Notes: a model not told the origin generated them from the letters alone. 64,000 nucleotides of DNA from Pseudescherichia vulneris NBRC 102420 (GCF_000759795.1 NZ_BBMZ01000002.1:124001-188000), one strand, 5' to 3'; positions 24,177 to 34,448 are shown, numbered from the stretch's first letter. Numbers and translations: made by a program.

Positions 24177-25092
24177 ATGCTTTTCCGTAGCAATATTCTG
24201 AAGATCGTTAACAGGAGATGTGAAGTTTCACTTAAGTGCTATCATTACAGGAAAATGATAATTTACCGTACTCTGCCTATGCAAAAGGCATAGCTACCGC
24301 ACGAAACTTAACGAGTAAGTTCCATTTCTCGACTGCTTTTTTTGACAACTGAGAAACAATTGTAAAGCAAGTTTCCATCAATTCAATATACGTCGGCGCA
24401 TGCTACCTGTTTTAAGGGCACAGCAGAGCACCATAAGTGCTAATAGTAGAATCCAACAGTGTACATGGCAAAAAAGCACCAATAAAGCTTTAAAAGACTC
24501 CAGCTAATTAGATAACTACATGATAAATAGGGTTTATTAACGGCACCTGTGACGTTAACTCATAACGCAAGATAATTACAATTACCACTACTATAATTAG
24601 TAGCAATGATTCATTGCCGATCATCAGAATATAGCATTAAAAAATATTAATTGTATTTTTAAGGCATCTTTATAAAAAGATAAAATATCCTATATGAGAT
24701 ACCCGATCGTTCGCCTGGGAAATGTTAATGGCACGCACCGGGTAAATAACGCACCGTGACTATAAGCCTGACAAAAGTAAACTAAATATATTCTTCCACT
24801 ATTGCCCTAAATAGTTTAGCGGCACTAAATTATCTTTATAGAATAAACAGGCGAAAATAGGCTTTGTAGCGCCATGCGTCTCTGGTATGAGCTTACGCTT
24901 CTTTAACCTGTGCTAAAACATCTTCGGTTGCTACGCCGTTCCTCTTTAGTAAAACTGGAAGGCGTCTCGTGAAGTTCTTTATCGCTGCTTTCCAGCGAAT
25001 GCGTATCTCCGTTATCATGTCCCCCATGCAAATACCCACGACAACAACTGTATCTGCACCTCATTTTAAATCAGGGAACTGGACATAACTTC
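24177..25092. other. 916-base AT-rich intergenic region between the T6SS operon and mutS
   Basis: Divergent starts flank this stretch: the T6SS operon to the left and mutS to the right, so it must hold both promoters. It is clearly richer in A+T than both neighbours, with long runs such as AAAAAATATTAATTGTATTT near 24639, a likely H-NS-type silencing target. A small hairpin CTATGC-AAAAG-GCATAG lies at 24277-24293. I found no convincing sigma-54 or strong sigma-70 site. A 41-codon frame (24893-25018) is listed separately. Confidence 0.6.
24893..25018 (-). CDS. Candidate 41-residue ORF upstream of mutS
   Basis: A minus-strand frame from ATG 25018 to TAA 24893 encodes a basic small protein (start [20 protein letters not shown], ending [10 protein letters not shown]). 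Its composition is protein-like (amphipathic, Lys/Arg-rich then a helical acidic end), unlike the AT-rich DNA around it. It could be a small protein or the surviving C-terminal end of a lost gene. There is no strong ribosome site and I recognise no family. It overlaps the likely mutS promoter area. Confidence 0.2.
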   Translation of the reverse strand: MITEIRIRWKAAIKNFTRRLPVLLKRNGVATEDVLAQVKEA

Positions 25093-27654
25093 ATGAGTAC
25101 ACAAGAGAACTTCGACGCCCACACGCCCATGATGCAGCAGTACCTGAAGCTGAAAGCCCAGCATCCGGATATCCTGCTCTTCTACCGGATGGGGGATTTT
25201 TATGAGCTGTTCTATGACGATGCGAAACGCGCTTCGCAGCTGATGGACATCTCCCTGACTAAACGTGGTGCCTCGGCGGGTGAACCCATTCCGATGGCGG
25301 GCGTGCCGCATCACGCGGTGGAGAACTATCTGGCGAAGCTGGTGAGCCTCGGTGAGTCGGTGGCCATTTGCGAACAGATTGGCGATCCGGCCACCAGCAA
25401 AGGGCCGGTTGAGCGCAAGGTGGTGCGCATCGTCACGCCTGGCACCATCAGCGATGAAGCGCTGCTGCACGAGCGTCAGGACAACCTGCTGGCGGCCATC
25501 TGGCAGGACAGCAAAGGCTTTGGCTACGCTACCCTGGATATCAGCTCCGGGCGTTTTCGCCTGAGCGAGCCAGCGGATCGTGAGACCATGGCCGCTGAGC
25601 TCCAGCGCACCAATCCGGCAGAGCTGCTCTACGCCGAAGATTTTGCCGAGACCGCCCTGATAGAAGGCCGTCGCGGTCTGCGCCGCCGTCCGCTGTGGGA
25701 ATTTGAGATCGATACCGCCCGCCAGCAGCTGAACCTTCAATTCGGCACCCGCGATCTGGTGGGCTTTGGCGTCGAGAATGCTACGCGCGGCCTGTGCGCT
25801 GCGGGCTGCCTGCTACAGTATGTGAAAGATACCCAGCGCACCTCCCTGCCCCACATCCGGGCAATCACTATAGAGCGCCAGCAGGACAGCATCATTATGG
25901 ATGCTGCGACCCGCCGTAACCTGGAGATCACCCAGAACCTGGCCGGCGGCATTGAGAACACCCTCGCCTCGGTGCTTGACTGCACGGTCACGCCGATGGG
26001 TAGCCGCATGCTTAAACGCTGGCTACATATGCCGGTGCGTGACATTAAAACGCTGACCGAGCGCCAGCAGACCATCGCCGCGCTACAGGACGCCACTGCA
26101 GAGCTCCAGCCGGTGCTGCGTCAGGTCGGCGATCTGGAGCGTATTCTGGCACGTCTGGCCCTGCGCACTGCGCGCCCGCGCGATCTGGCTCGCATGCGTC
26201 ATACCTTCCAGCAGCTCCCCACCCTAAGAGAGATGCTGGCCGAAGTCGATAGCGCGCCGGTACAGCGGCTGCGGGAGACGATGGGCGAATTTAACGAGCT
26301 GCGCGAGCTGCTGGAGCGGGCAATCATCGATGCCCCGCCGGTGCTGGTGCGCGACGGCGGCGTGATCGCCCCCGGCTATAATACCGAGCTGGACGAGTGG
26401 CGCGCCCTGGCGGATGGTGCAACGGACTATCTGGATAAGCTGGAGATCCGCGAGCGCGAGAAGCTGGGTCTCGACACCCTGAAGGTAGGCTATAACGCGG
26501 TGCACGGCTACTTTATTCAGATCAGCCGAGGCCAGAGCCATCATGCGCCTATTCACTACGTGCGTCGCCAGACCCTGAAGAACGCCGAGCGCTATATCAT
26601 TCCCGAGCTGAAAGAGTACGAAGACAAGGTGCTGACCTCGAAAGGCAAAGCGCTGGCGTTGGAGAAGCAGCTCTATGACGAACTCTTTGACCTGCTGATG
26701 CCGCACCTGGCCGATCTTCAGCAGAGCGCCAGCGCCCTGGCGGAGCTTGACGTGCTGGTTAACCTGGCCGAACGCGCCTACACCCTTAACTACTGCTGCC
26801 CAACCTTTAGCGATAAGCCGGGCATCCGTATTAGCGAAGGGCGTCATCCGGTGGTTGAGCAGGTGCTGAACGAGCCGTTTATTGCCAACCCGCTGAACCT
26901 CTCGCCACAGCGGCGGATGCTGATTATTACCGGGCCCAACATGGGCGGTAAAAGTACCTATATGCGCCAAACCGCGCTGATTGCTCTGCTGGCCTATATC
27001 GGCAGCTACGTCCCGGCGCAGAAGGTAGAGATTGGCCCTATCGACCGCATCTTCACCCGCGTAGGCGCGGCGGACGATCTGGCCAGCGGGCGTTCAACCT
27101 TTATGGTAGAGATGACCGAAACCGCCAACATCCTGCACAACGCCACGGAAAATAGCCTGGTGCTGATGGATGAGATCGGGCGCGGCACCTCCACCTACGA
27201 CGGGCTGTCGCTGGCGTGGGCCTGCGCAGAGAACCTGGCGAACCGCATTAAGGCGCTGACCCTGTTTGCTACCCACTACTTCGAGCTGACCCAGCTGCCG
27301 GAGAAGATGGAGGGCGTGGCTAACGTGCATCTTGATGCGCTGGAGCACGGGGATACTATCGCCTTTATGCACAGCGTGCAGGATGGCGCGGCCAGCAAAA
27401 GCTATGGCCTGGCGGTAGCGGCCCTGGCGGGCGTGCCGAAAGAGGTGATAAAGCGCGCCCGGCAGAAGCTGCGCGAGCTGGAGAGCATTACGCCAAACGC
27501 AGCGGCCACCCAGGTCGATGGAACGCAGATGTCGCTGCTTGCCGCACCGGAGGAGACGCATCCGGCAGTTGAGGCGTTGGAGACTCTCGACCCCGATACC
27601 CTTTCTCCGCGCCAGGCGCTGGAGTGGATCTATCGCCTTAAGAATATGGCGTAG
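25093..27654 (+). CDS. mutS: DNA mismatch repair ATPase MutS
   Basis: An 853-residue MutS, the length of the E. coli protein. The mismatch-reading Phe-X-Glu motif is intact (F36 and E38 in [10 protein letters not shown]). The Walker A motif is [15 protein letters not shown] at about residues 612-626, followed by the [23 protein letters not shown] and ATHYFELT motifs of the ATPase site. The C-terminal tail with the tetramer/beta-clamp region is present ([17 protein letters not shown]). MutS binds base mismatches as a dimer and recruits MutL. Nothing suggests a mutator defect. It is transcribed away from the T6SS operon and followed by osmC in the same direction. Confidence 0.98.
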   Translation: MSTQENFDAHTPMMQQYLKLKAQHPDILLFYRMGDFYELFYDDAKRASQLMDISLTKRGASAGEPIPMAGVPHHAVENYLAKLVSLGESVAICEQIGDPATSKGPVERKVVRIVTPGTISDEALLHERQDNLLAAIWQDSKGFGYATLDISSGRFRLSEPADRETMAAELQRTNPAELLYAEDFAETALIEGRRGLRRRPLWEFEIDTARQQLNLQFGTRDLVGFGVENATRGLCAAGCLLQYVKDTQRTSLPHIRAITIERQQDSIIMDAATRRNLEITQNLAGGIENTLASVLDCTVTPMGSRMLKRWLHMPVRDIKTLTERQQTIAALQDATAELQPVLRQVGDLERILARLALRTARPRDLARMRHTFQQLPTLREMLAEVDSAPVQRLRETMGEFNELRELLERAIIDAPPVLVRDGGVIAPGYNTELDEWRALADGATDYLDKLEIREREKLGLDTLKVGYNAVHGYFIQISRGQSHHAPIHYVRRQTLKNAERYIIPELKEYEDKVLTSKGKALALEKQLYDELFDLLMPHLADLQQSASALAELDVLVNLAERAYTLNYCCPTFSDKPGIRISEGRHPVVEQVLNEPFIANPLNLSPQRRMLIITGPNMGGKSTYMRQTALIALLAYIGSYVPAQKVEIGPIDRIFTRVGAADDLASGRSTFMVEMTETANILHNATENSLVLMDEIGRGTSTYDGLSLAWACAENLANRIKALTLFATHYFELTQLPEKMEGVANVHLDALEHGDTIAFMHSVQDGAASKSYGLAVAALAGVPKEVIKRARQKLRELESITPNAAATQVDGTQMSLLAAPEETHPAVEALETLDPDTLSPRQALEWIYRLKNMA

Positions 27655-27679
27655 TTTTTTGTGGGCCTGGCCTGAGCTT

Positions 27680-27709
27680 CTATACTTAGGTTTTCATCCA
27701 AAAAAGGAG
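27680..27709 (+). promoter_or_regulatory. osmC promoter -10 (RpoS-like) and ribosome site
   Basis: CTATACTTA at 27680-27688 matches the extended -10 preferred by the RpoS sigma factor (C at -13, TATACT), as known for osmCp2 in E. coli. AAGGAG at 27704-27709 precedes the osmC ATG at 27717 by 7 bases. The sigma factor that should read this promoter is broken in this genome (see rpoS). Confidence 0.6.
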
Positions 27710-27716
27710 CGAATAC

Positions 27717-28145
27717 ATGACGATCCATAAGAAAGGTCAGGCACACTGGGAAGGCGACATCAAAGGCGGTAAAGGCACCATCTCTACCGAGAGCGGCGCA
27801 TTAAAGCAGCAGCCTTACGGTTTTAACACCCGCTTCGAAGGCGCGGCCGGGACGAACCCGGAAGAGCTGATCGGTGCTGCGCACGCGGGCTGCTTCTCTA
27901 TGGCGCTGTCCTTGATGCTGGGTGAAGAGGGCTATACGCCGGAGAGCATCGACACCACGGCAGATGTGTCGCTGGATAAGGTCGACGGCGGCTTCGCGAT
28001 CACTAAAATCGCGCTGACCAGTACGGTGAAAGTGCCGAATATCGAAGAAGAGACCTTCGATAAGATCATCAACAAAGCCAAAGCGGGTTGCCCAGTTTCC
28101 CAGCTGCTGAAGGCGGAGATCACTCTGGACTATACGCTCAATTAA
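27717..28145 (+). CDS. osmC: Osmotically inducible peroxiredoxin OsmC
   Basis: A 142-residue OsmC, nearly identical in length and sequence start (MTIHKKGQAHWEGDIKGGKG) to E. coli OsmC. The two redox-active cysteines are present: one in GAAHAGCFSMALSLML near residue 60 and one in KAKAGCPVSQLLKAEI near residue 125, with the conserved Arg/Glu in NTRFEG and NPEELIGA. OsmC reduces organic hydroperoxides and is a dimer in the cytoplasm. In E. coli the gene is far from mutS; here it lies in the mutS-rpoS interval, converging on rpoS, with which it shares a bidirectional terminator. Confidence 0.95.
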   Translation: MTIHKKGQAHWEGDIKGGKGTISTESGALKQQPYGFNTRFEGAAGTNPEELIGAAHAGCFSMALSLMLGEEGYTPESIDTTADVSLDKVDGGFAITKIALTSTVKVPNIEEETFDKIINKAKAGCPVSQLLKAEITLDYTLN

Positions 28146-28154
28146 TTTGGGTTA

Positions 28155-28187
28155 TGCCGGGCGGCGGCTCTGCCTTGCCCGGCCTAC
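28155..28187. repeat. REP palindrome after osmC
   Basis: GCCGGGCGGCGGCTCTGCCT with its mirror TTGCCCGGCCTAC forms a typical enterobacterial repetitive extragenic palindrome just after osmC. Confidence 0.75.
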
Positions 28188-28225
28188 GGGTTCAGTGAAA
28201 ATCTTTGCAATCCGAAAGCATAAAA

Positions 28226-28257
28226 GAAAAAGGCCAGTCAGATGACTGGCCTTTTTT
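28226..28257. terminator. Bidirectional terminator between osmC and rpoS
   Basis: AGGCCAGTCA-GA-TGACTGGCCT (28231-28252) is flanked by an A-run on the left and a T-run on the right, so it can stop both osmC (plus) and rpoS (minus) transcripts. Confidence 0.9.
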
Positions 28258-28270
28258 GGAATGGTGTCGC

Positions 28271-28621
28271 TTATTCGCGGAACAGCGCTTCGATATTCAG
28301 TCCCTGCGTCTGCAGAATTTCACGCAGACGACGCAGACCTTCAACCTGAATCTGACGAACGCGTTCACGAGTCAGGCCAATCTCACGGCCCACATCCTCA
28401 AGCGTTGCAGCTTCGTAGCCCAGCAGACCGAAACGACGTGCCAGCACCTCACGCTGTTTGGCGTTCAGTTCGAACAGCCATTTGACGATGCTCTGCTTCA
28501 TGTCATCGTCCTGCGTGGTGTCTTCCGGACCGTTATCTTTCTCATCGAAAGCCTCAACTCCGTTCTCATCAAATTCCGCATCTTCATTTAGATCATGAAC
28601 TTTCAGCGTATTCTGACTCAT
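28271..28621 (-). pseudogene. rpoS: RNA polymerase sigma factor RpoS with large in-frame internal deletion
   Basis: The gene starts at the expected ATG 28621 behind the normal TAGGAGCCACCTT leader and ends in the normal RpoS C-terminus, but encodes only 116 residues instead of about 330. Residues 1-28 ([10 protein letters not shown] ... AFDEK) are the RpoS N-terminus. Residue 29 onward ([15 protein letters not shown]) is the segment that in E. coli follows ILADEK near residue 243. About 214 codons (642 bases by E. coli length) covering sigma regions 1.2, 2 and 3 are missing; region 4 with its helix-turn-helix ([20 protein letters not shown]) remains. The joint is at a repeated Asp-Glu-Lys. 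Without region 2 it cannot bind core RNA polymerase normally or melt -10 DNA, so it is almost surely non-functional as a sigma factor. Confidence 0.93.
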
Positions 28622-28740
28622 AAGGTGGCTCCTACCCGTGATCCCTGAACAAAATCTCCATACCCCTTTTCTTAGTCGCGGCAGCGGCTTTTGCACAAGC
28701 TGCCACGGCAAAGCAAAGATAGTATAACGACTTTGCCAAA

Positions 28741-29895
28741 TTATCGCTGCGGTAAATAACGCAGCGGGTTGACGGATTTCCCCTTGTAACGAATTTCAAA
28801 ATGCAAACGTGTAGAACTGGTTCCGGTGCTACCCATGGTAGCTATCTTCTGCCCCGCCTTGATGTCTTGTTGTTCCCGGACCAGCATCGTATCGTTATGG
28901 GCGTAGGCACTCAGGTAATCATCGTTATGTTTGATGATAATAAGATTACCGTAACCGCGCAGAGCGTTACCGGCATATACCACGCGTCCATCTGCGGTCG
29001 CGACGATAGCCTGGCCTTTCGACCCTGCGATATCGATCCCTTTATTGCCACCTTCGGTTGCAGAGAAGTTATCGATAACGTTGCCATCAGTAGGCCAGCG
29101 CCATGTTGAAATCGGTGCGCTGGTTGACGTACTGCTGGCTGTCGGTTCGGTGGTACTTACCTCAGAATTACTAACCGTAGGTGCTGTAACAGGCGCTGTG
29201 ACTACCGTCGCAGGCTTGTTGTTCGGCAACATTTTGTTAGCACTCTGTTCACCTGAGTCCTCAGAATACGTAATTGTCGGTTGCGGCGCAACTACTACGG
29301 TTGATTTTTGTGCAGGCGGAGTCACGATTCCTTGCGCGGAAGCATCGGCCTGAGTGATTGCATTACCGCCAGTAATTGGCGTACCGGATGAATTCCCGAC
29401 CTGGAGAACTTGCCCGACATTCAGGCCATACGGGGCGGCAACGCCATTCCGCTGGGCCAGATCACGGAAATCATTGCCCGTTACCCAAGCAATGTAAAAC
29501 AGTGTGTCACCGCGTTTCACAGTGTAAGTGCTGCCGCCAGTATAGCTACCTTTCGGAATGTTCCCATACTGACGATTGTAAACAATTCGACCATTTTGCG
29601 TCTGAACTGGCTGCGACGTCACCGGTTGAGGGGTCGCTGGCTGAATGGTCGTTGGCGGCGCGATAACCGGCTGAACCGGTTGAATTTGCGGTGCCTGCTG
29701 CGGCGTACTGCCCATCTTCGGTGGAGGGGTAATTAACATCCCGGATTCGGTGCTGCTGCCGGAGGCGTTGCCGCCGTCAACCGAGCTTACCGGTGCGGGT
29801 GGATTACCAGAATTTGAGCATCCTGCCAGCCAGAGCGAAACCAGTGACAGTGCCGCAATCCGGCTTAAGGTGAATGTTGGGCTTCCCGTGCTCAT
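28741..29895 (-). CDS. nlpD: Murein hydrolase activator NlpD
   Basis: A 384-residue lipoprotein: signal with LWLAGC lipobox (Cys26), a proline/glutamine-rich linker (residues about 50-105), a LysM domain ([19 protein letters not shown], about residues 122-165), a second low-complexity linker, and a C-terminal LytM/M23 domain ([20 protein letters not shown] ... [18 protein letters not shown]) in which the metal ligands are degenerate. NlpD activates the amidase AmiC at the division septum. In E. coli the main rpoS promoter lies inside nlpD, so this gene also sets rpoS transcription. It is intact and follows pcm. Confidence 0.96.
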   Translation of the reverse strand: MSTGSPTFTLSRIAALSLVSLWLAGCSNSGNPPAPVSSVDGGNASGSSTESGMLITPPPKMGSTPQQAPQIQPVQPVIAPPTTIQPATPQPVTSQPVQTQNGRIVYNRQYGNIPKGSYTGGSTYTVKRGDTLFYIAWVTGNDFRDLAQRNGVAAPYGLNVGQVLQVGNSSGTPITGGNAITQADASAQGIVTPPAQKSTVVVAPQPTITYSEDSGEQSANKMLPNNKPATVVTAPVTAPTVSNSEVSTTEPTASSTSTSAPISTWRWPTDGNVIDNFSATEGGNKGIDIAGSKGQAIVATADGRVVYAGNALRGYGNLIIIKHNDDYLSAYAHNDTMLVREQQDIKAGQKIATMGSTGTSSTRLHFEIRYKGKSVNPLRYLPQR

Positions 29896-30004
29896 TTATC
29901 CCCCAAAAATGTATTTGCTTGTGCGTGTTGAAAACCGTGGCGTTAATTAACGCCGCCCCACCTTACGCTTAAACTCGCTGAAAACTTTAGGAAAAATCCG
30001 GGTC

Positions 30005-30631
30005 TCAGGCCAGCTCGCCTTTCACCAGCGGGACAAAGCGTACGTCTTCCACGGTTTCGATGATAAATTCGCTTCCCCGTCGATGGATGCACTTTAGCTG
30101 CTGGTGCTCATCGCCCACGGGTAAAACGAGAATGCCGCCGTTATCCAGCTGCGCCAGAAGCGCAGCGGGGATCTCCGGCGGTGCGGCCGTCACAATGATG
30201 GCATCAAACGGCGCGCGCGCCTGCCACCCCTGCCAGCCATCGCCATGACGCGTAGAAACATTATGCAGATCGAGCTGCTTCAGGCGACGACGCGCCTGCC
30301 ACTGAAGACTCTTGATGCGCTCAACGGAGCAGACATGGCGCACCAGATGCGCCAGGATAGCGGTTTGATAGCCAGAGCCGGTGCCAATCTCCAGCACTCT
30401 GGAGTCCGGCGTCAGCGCCAGCAGTTCGGTCATCCGCGCCACCATATAGGGCTGCGAAATGGTCTGCCCCTGGCCGATAGGCAGCGCGACGTTTTCCCAC
30501 GCTTTGTGTTCAAACGCTTCATCAATAAATTTCTCACGGGGAACCCGTGCGATAGCCTCCAGGACATGCTCATCTTTAATGCCCTGGGTGCGTAACTGAT
30601 CGAGAAGGGCTTGTACGCGTCTGCTTACCAT
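30005..30631 (-). CDS. pcm: Protein-L-isoaspartate O-methyltransferase
   Basis: A 208-residue Pcm, identical in length to E. coli. It uses S-adenosylmethionine to methylate isoaspartyl residues in damaged proteins, starting their repair. Visible motifs are [19 protein letters not shown] (residues about 53-71) and the SAM-binding [17 protein letters not shown]. It overlaps the end of surE by 7 bases and lies upstream of nlpD in the stationary-phase survival cluster surE-pcm-nlpD-rpoS. Confidence 0.96.
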   Translation of the reverse strand: MVSRRVQALLDQLRTQGIKDEHVLEAIARVPREKFIDEAFEHKAWENVALPIGQGQTISQPYMVARMTELLALTPDSRVLEIGTGSGYQTAILAHLVRHVCSVERIKSLQWQARRRLKQLDLHNVSTRHGDGWQGWQARAPFDAIIVTAAPPEIPAALLAQLDNGGILVLPVGDEHQQLKCIHRRGSEFIIETVEDVRFVPLVKGELA

Positions 30632-31386
30632 TGCGTGTTCACCCCGGCACGGCTTAACCAGTCCGAAACAACGTCACGCGCACCGTACGCAGTAAGATCG
30701 ACATGCAGCGGCGTCACCGAGACGTAGCCTTCATCTACGGCGGCGAAGTCGGTGTCCGGCCCGGCATCGTGCTTCTCACCCGGCGGACCAATCCAGTAGA
30801 GCGTATTGCCGCGCGGATCCTCCTGCGGAATGACCTTATCCGCCGGATGGCGACTGCCGCAGCGGGTCACGCGAATGCCTTTGATCTGATCGAGAGGCAG
30901 ATCGGGCACGTTGATATTCAGAATGCGGCCGGTGCGCAGCGGCTCCCGGCTCAGGGCGCGAAGAATGGAGCAGGTCACGGCAGCGGCGGTGTCGTAGTGC
31001 GTGTAGCCGTTAAGCGAGACCGCCAGCGCCGGGAAACCAAGGTGACGCCCTTCCATTGCTGCGGCTACCGTCCCGGAGTAGATCACATCGTCGCCAAGGT
31101 TAGGCCCGGCGTTGATCCCGGCCACCACGACGTCCGGACGCGGGCGCATCAGCGCATTAACGCCCAGAAAGACGCAGTCGGTAGGCGTCCCCATCTGCAC
31201 GGCGATATCGCCATTTTCGAAGGTAAAGGTACGAAGTGACGATTCCAGCGTCAGGGAGTTAGAGGCTCCGCTGCGGTTACGATCGGGCGCGACAACCTGC
31301 ACATCGGCAAATTCCCGTAAAGCATGGGCCAGAGTCTGAATGCCTGGCGCATGGATCCCGTCATCGTTACTCAGCAATATTCGCAT
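30625..31386 (-). CDS. surE: 5'/3'-nucleotidase SurE
   Basis: Starting at ATG 31386 ([15 protein letters not shown]), the protein has 253 residues as in E. coli. The metal-binding DD (residues 8-9), [12 protein letters not shown] and [20 protein letters not shown] motifs of the SurE phosphatase site are intact. It removes phosphate from nucleoside monophosphates and short polyphosphate. It overlaps truD by 20 bases and pcm by 7 bases, so the block is one transcript. Confidence 0.95.
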   Translation of the reverse strand: MRILLSNDDGIHAPGIQTLAHALREFADVQVVAPDRNRSGASNSLTLESSLRTFTFENGDIAVQMGTPTDCVFLGVNALMRPRPDVVVAGINAGPNLGDDVIYSGTVAAAMEGRHLGFPALAVSLNGYTHYDTAAAVTCSILRALSREPLRTGRILNINVPDLPLDQIKGIRVTRCGSRHPADKVIPQEDPRGNTLYWIGPPGEKHDAGPDTDFAAVDEGYVSVTPLHVDLTAYGARDVVSDWLSRAGVNTQW

Positions 31387-32416
31387 AATCACCCGATGTA
31401 TTGATAAGTTCCCTTACAACGCTGGTGGCAAAGCTCCCGGCTGGCAGCCAGAAGCGCAGTTCAACAGTAACATCATCCCACCAGTTCCAGCTCAGCTGCT
31501 GCGGATAGAGCAGCGCGGCGCGGCGCGAGGCCTCAACCTTTTCACGCACCAGCAGGGACTGTAACAGAGACGAATCGCTAATGGCCGCCTCTTCACGCGC
31601 CAGTGCCTCGCGCTGGGTTCCCCACTCGCCGGTGCCCGGCAGCGCAGCGGTAATCAACAGCGCTTTGTCATCGACGCGCGCCTGAAGCGATGCCAGCTCT
31701 TCCGGCGTGGCCACGAACCAGCTTCCGCGCCCCGCTAATTGTAGCGCATCGCCGTCAACAACTTGATTAAAGTCCGCTTTTTTCAGACGCTCGCTGACGA
31801 TCTGATTAAACAACGCGCTGCGGGCCGCCGACAACCAAAAACTACGTTTATTGCGATCGCGCACCGGGGCATCGCTCTGCGCCCAGCGCAACGCACCGTG
31901 CAGGTTGCTGCCGCCAATACCAAAGCGCTGCGCGCCAAAGTAGTTCGGGACGCCCTGCTCGGCGATTGCCGTAAGACGCGCCTCGACGTCGGCGCGGTCG
32001 CTGACTTCGCGCAGCGCCAGCGTAAACTGGTTGCCCTTTAGCGCCCCCAGCCGCAGCTTGCGTTTGTGCCGTGCGTACTCAAGCACCTGGCAGCCTTCCA
32101 GCTGAAACGCGCTGAGATCTGGCATCGCTTTACCCGGCACGCGGGCGCAGAGCCACTGCTCGGTCACTGCATGCCTGTCTTTCTGCCCGGCGAAGCTGAC
32201 CTCCCGGGCGGAGATTTTGAGGAATTTTGCCAGCGCGTCGGCGACAAAGCGGGTATTGCAGCTGGTCTTCAGCACCCGCACCAGAATATGCTCACCCTCG
32301 CCGTCGGGCGCGAAGCCTAAATCTTCTACCACGACGAAATCTTCCGGGTTAGCCTTCAGCAGGCCGCTGCCCAGCGGTTTGCCATGCAGGTACGTCAGCG
32401 CGTCAAACTCGGTCAT
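31367..32416 (-). CDS. truD: tRNA pseudouridine(13) synthase TruD
   Basis: A 349-residue TruD, same length as in E. coli, with the catalytic aspartate D80 in [14 protein letters not shown] and the family motifs [14 protein letters not shown] and [19 protein letters not shown]. It converts U13 of tRNA-Glu to pseudouridine. It overlaps surE downstream and ispF upstream (by 4 bases). Confidence 0.97.
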   Translation of the reverse strand: MTEFDALTYLHGKPLGSGLLKANPEDFVVVEDLGFAPDGEGEHILVRVLKTSCNTRFVADALAKFLKISAREVSFAGQKDRHAVTEQWLCARVPGKAMPDLSAFQLEGCQVLEYARHKRKLRLGALKGNQFTLALREVSDRADVEARLTAIAEQGVPNYFGAQRFGIGGSNLHGALRWAQSDAPVRDRNKRSFWLSAARSALFNQIVSERLKKADFNQVVDGDALQLAGRGSWFVATPEELASLQARVDDKALLITAALPGTGEWGTQREALAREEAAISDSSLLQSLLVREKVEASRRAALLYPQQLSWNWWDDVTVELRFWLPAGSFATSVVRELINTSGDYANIAE

Positions 32417-32892
32417 TTAGCCGCCTTGACTAACAGCGCCACGGCTTCGCAGGCAATGCCTTCGCCGCGTCCGGTAAAGCCCAGCTTCTCGGTGGTGGTG
32501 GCCTTAACGTTAACGTCATCCATGTGGCAGCCGAGATCTTCTGCAATAAAGATGCGCATCTGCGGGATATGCGGCAGCATTTTCGGTGCCTGGGCGATGA
32601 TAGTCACATCCACATTGCCAAGGGTATAGCCTTTTGCCTGAATACGACGCCATGCCTCGCGCAGCAGCTCGCGGCTGTCAGCGCCTTTAAATGCCGGATC
32701 GGTGTCCGGGAAGAGTTTGCCGATATCGCCCAGCGCCGCCGCGCCCAACAGCGCATCGGTTAAGGCGTGCAGGGCCACGTCGCCATCGGAGTGCGCCAGC
32801 AGCCCTTTCTCATAGGGAATACGTACGCCGCCGATGATAATCGGGCCTTCGCCGCCAAAAGCGTGTACGTCAAAGCCGTGTCCAATACGCAT
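32413..32892 (-). CDS. ispF: 2-C-methyl-D-erythritol 2,4-cyclodiphosphate synthase IspF
   Basis: A 159-residue IspF with the zinc-binding start [12 protein letters not shown], the [16 protein letters not shown] segment and the ending [16 protein letters not shown]. It makes MEcPP in the non-mevalonate isoprenoid pathway. It starts 2 bases after the ispD stop and overlaps truD, as in E. coli. Confidence 0.97.
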   Translation of the reverse strand: MRIGHGFDVHAFGGEGPIIIGGVRIPYEKGLLAHSDGDVALHALTDALLGAAALGDIGKLFPDTDPAFKGADSRELLREAWRRIQAKGYTLGNVDVTIIAQAPKMLPHIPQMRIFIAEDLGCHMDDVNVKATTTEKLGFTGRGEGIACEAVALLVKAAK

Positions 32893-32894
32893 TA

Positions 32895-33602
32895 TCAGTT
32901 CTCCATAGAGGCGTTACGGGTAAGATAAAATTCTGCCAGCGCCAGGTCTTCAGGCCGCGTCACTTTAATATTATCAGCGCGACCGGCAACCAGCTCGGGA
33001 TGATAGCCGCAGTGCTCCAGCGCTGAGGCCTCATCGGTGATGGTTGCCCCATCGTTAAGCGCCCGCGTCAGGCACAGTTTAAGCAGCGGCAAGGGGAAAA
33101 ACTGGGGGGTTAGCGCGTGCCACAGATTGTTACGATCCACGGTGTGGGCAATGGCGCTCTTGCCGGGCTCGGCGCGCTTCATGGTATCGCGCACCGGGGC
33201 GGCCAGAATGCCACCCGTACGGCTGGTTTCGCTAAGAGAGAGCAGACGGGAGAGATCGTCCTGATGCAGGCAGGGACGGGCCGCATCGTGCACCAGCACC
33301 CACTCGGCATCGCCGGCAGCGTGCAGGCCAGCCAGCACCGAATCGGCGCGCTCTGCGCCACCGTCCACCACGGTCACCTGAGGATGATGCGCCAGCGGCA
33401 ACCGGGCGAAGCGCTCGTCGCCTGGGCTGACGGCAATAATCACCCGCTCAACACGCGGATTTGCCAGCAACGCCGCAACCGCGTGTTCAAGGATGGTTTT
33501 ATTGCCAATCGAAAGATACTGTTTAGGGCATTCCGTTTGCATACGACGGCCAAATCCGGCGGCCGGTACGACGGCACAGATGGCCGGAACTATTGCTGCC
33601 AT
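32895..33602 (-). CDS. ispD: 2-C-methyl-D-erythritol 4-phosphate cytidylyltransferase IspD
   Basis: Starting at ATG 33602 ([20 protein letters not shown]), the protein has 235 residues, near the E. coli 236. The CTP-binding loop [19 protein letters not shown], the [11 protein letters not shown] motif and the ITDEASALE segment are intact. A longer frame to 33665 would overlap the ftsB end and is not used. It works just before IspF's partner IspE in isoprenoid synthesis and lies 19 bases after ftsB. Confidence 0.96.
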   Translation of the reverse strand: MAAIVPAICAVVPAAGFGRRMQTECPKQYLSIGNKTILEHAVAALLANPRVERVIIAVSPGDERFARLPLAHHPQVTVVDGGAERADSVLAGLHAAGDAEWVLVHDAARPCLHQDDLSRLLSLSETSRTGGILAAPVRDTMKRAEPGKSAIAHTVDRNNLWHALTPQFFPLPLLKLCLTRALNDGATITDEASALEHCGYHPELVAGRADNIKVTRPEDLALAEFYLTRNASMEN

Positions 33603-33621
33603 GTAAGAAAACCTGGGCCTG

Positions 33622-33933
33622 TTATCGATTATTTTGTGGTGACCCTGGAGTGCGTTTAGACGCATCCGGAACCAGACGATAAAAGGTTTCGCCCGGCTTG
33701 GTCATACTGAGTTCGTTACGTGCACGCTCTTCAATCGCTTCCTGGCCGCCGTTGAGATCGTCAATCTCGGCGAACAGCTGATCGTTGCGCGCTTTAAGCT
33801 TAGCGTTTGTTGCCTGCTGTACTGTGACATCATCGCTGACGCGGCTGAAGTCGTGGAGGCCATTCTTGCCAAACCACAATGAATACTGTAGCCAGACCAG
33901 CAAAGCCAGCAACAGCAGCGTTAATTTACCCAT
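33622..33933 (-). CDS. ftsB: Cell division protein FtsB
   Basis: A 103-residue bitopic membrane protein: one helix at residues 3-20 ([20 protein letters not shown]), then a periplasmic coiled coil ([20 protein letters not shown] ... [17 protein letters not shown]). FtsB forms the FtsQBL complex that activates septal wall synthesis. Same length as E. coli FtsB and same partner order with ispD. Confidence 0.96.
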   Translation of the reverse strand: MGKLTLLLLALLVWLQYSLWFGKNGLHDFSRVSDDVTVQQATNAKLKARNDQLFAEIDDLNGGQEAIEERARNELSMTKPGETFYRLVPDASKRTPGSPQNNR

Positions 33934-34102
33934 CCTGCCCCCTGTAAAACGGCATCATCATCCCATAACTTACGCCAGGACTCCACTCTAAGCCGATGCC
34001 GTAACGACGCTGCCAAATGTACCATACCTCACGCGCTCCAGGCACTGCCCACACCTGGAAACATCGTCTTAAAAAGCGTTACGGTTTGAATTATGGCGTG
34101 CT

Positions 34103-34426
34103 TTAACCCATCAGCCACATAAATAGCATACCGAACATGGCGACGCTGGCGAGCGCCGTCACCAGGCTGCTGTAAACCAGCCTGCCGTTAAGCAAGGAGT
34201 GGATAGCAATCCCGACCATAACCGCAACGGGCATTAGCGCCAGAAAGAACGGCCAGGTATAGAGAAAGAAAAAGAGGGTGTTAGAGCCGTACAGCAGGAA
34301 CGGAATGCTTAGCGCCAGCAGCCATGAGGCAAAGCCAACGACAGCGCCTGGCAGTGACCAGGTCGTCTCTTCGTTGGCAACGCCGGTTTCAGATGGGGTA
34401 ATAGTAATATTCTGGCTATTGCGCAT
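34103..34426 (-). CDS. ygbE: Inner-membrane protein YgbE (DUF3561)
   Basis: Starting at ATG 34426 (MRNSQNITITPSETG), the protein has 107 residues with an N-terminal soluble stretch and three hydrophobic segments (AVVGFASWLLALSIPFLLYG, LFFFLYTWPFFLALMPVAVM and SLVTALASVAMFGMLFMWLM). It matches E. coli YgbE in length and in the ETTWSLPGAVVGF motif. The function is unknown. It lies just after cysC and may share its transcript. Confidence 0.9.
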   Translation of the reverse strand: MRNSQNITITPSETGVANEETTWSLPGAVVGFASWLLALSIPFLLYGSNTLFFFLYTWPFFLALMPVAVMVGIAIHSLLNGRLVYSSLVTALASVAMFGMLFMWLMG

Positions 34427-34448
34427 AGTGGATCCTGTGACCTGACTT

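Noticed and set aside
24340-24760. Sigma-54 promoter for the T6SS operon (TGGCAC near 24728)
   Set aside because: The second half of the element (TTGC at the right spacing) is missing and the orientation is wrong.
28155-28187. REP palindromes as parts of an insertion sequence
   Set aside because: They are single palindromes of about 32 bases with no transposase gene, no target duplication and no longer inverted ends.
28271-28711. A longer, 146-residue start for the rpoS remnant at 28711
   Set aside because: The 30 extra residues come from the normal rpoS leader; the known start with its TAGGAG site is at 28621.
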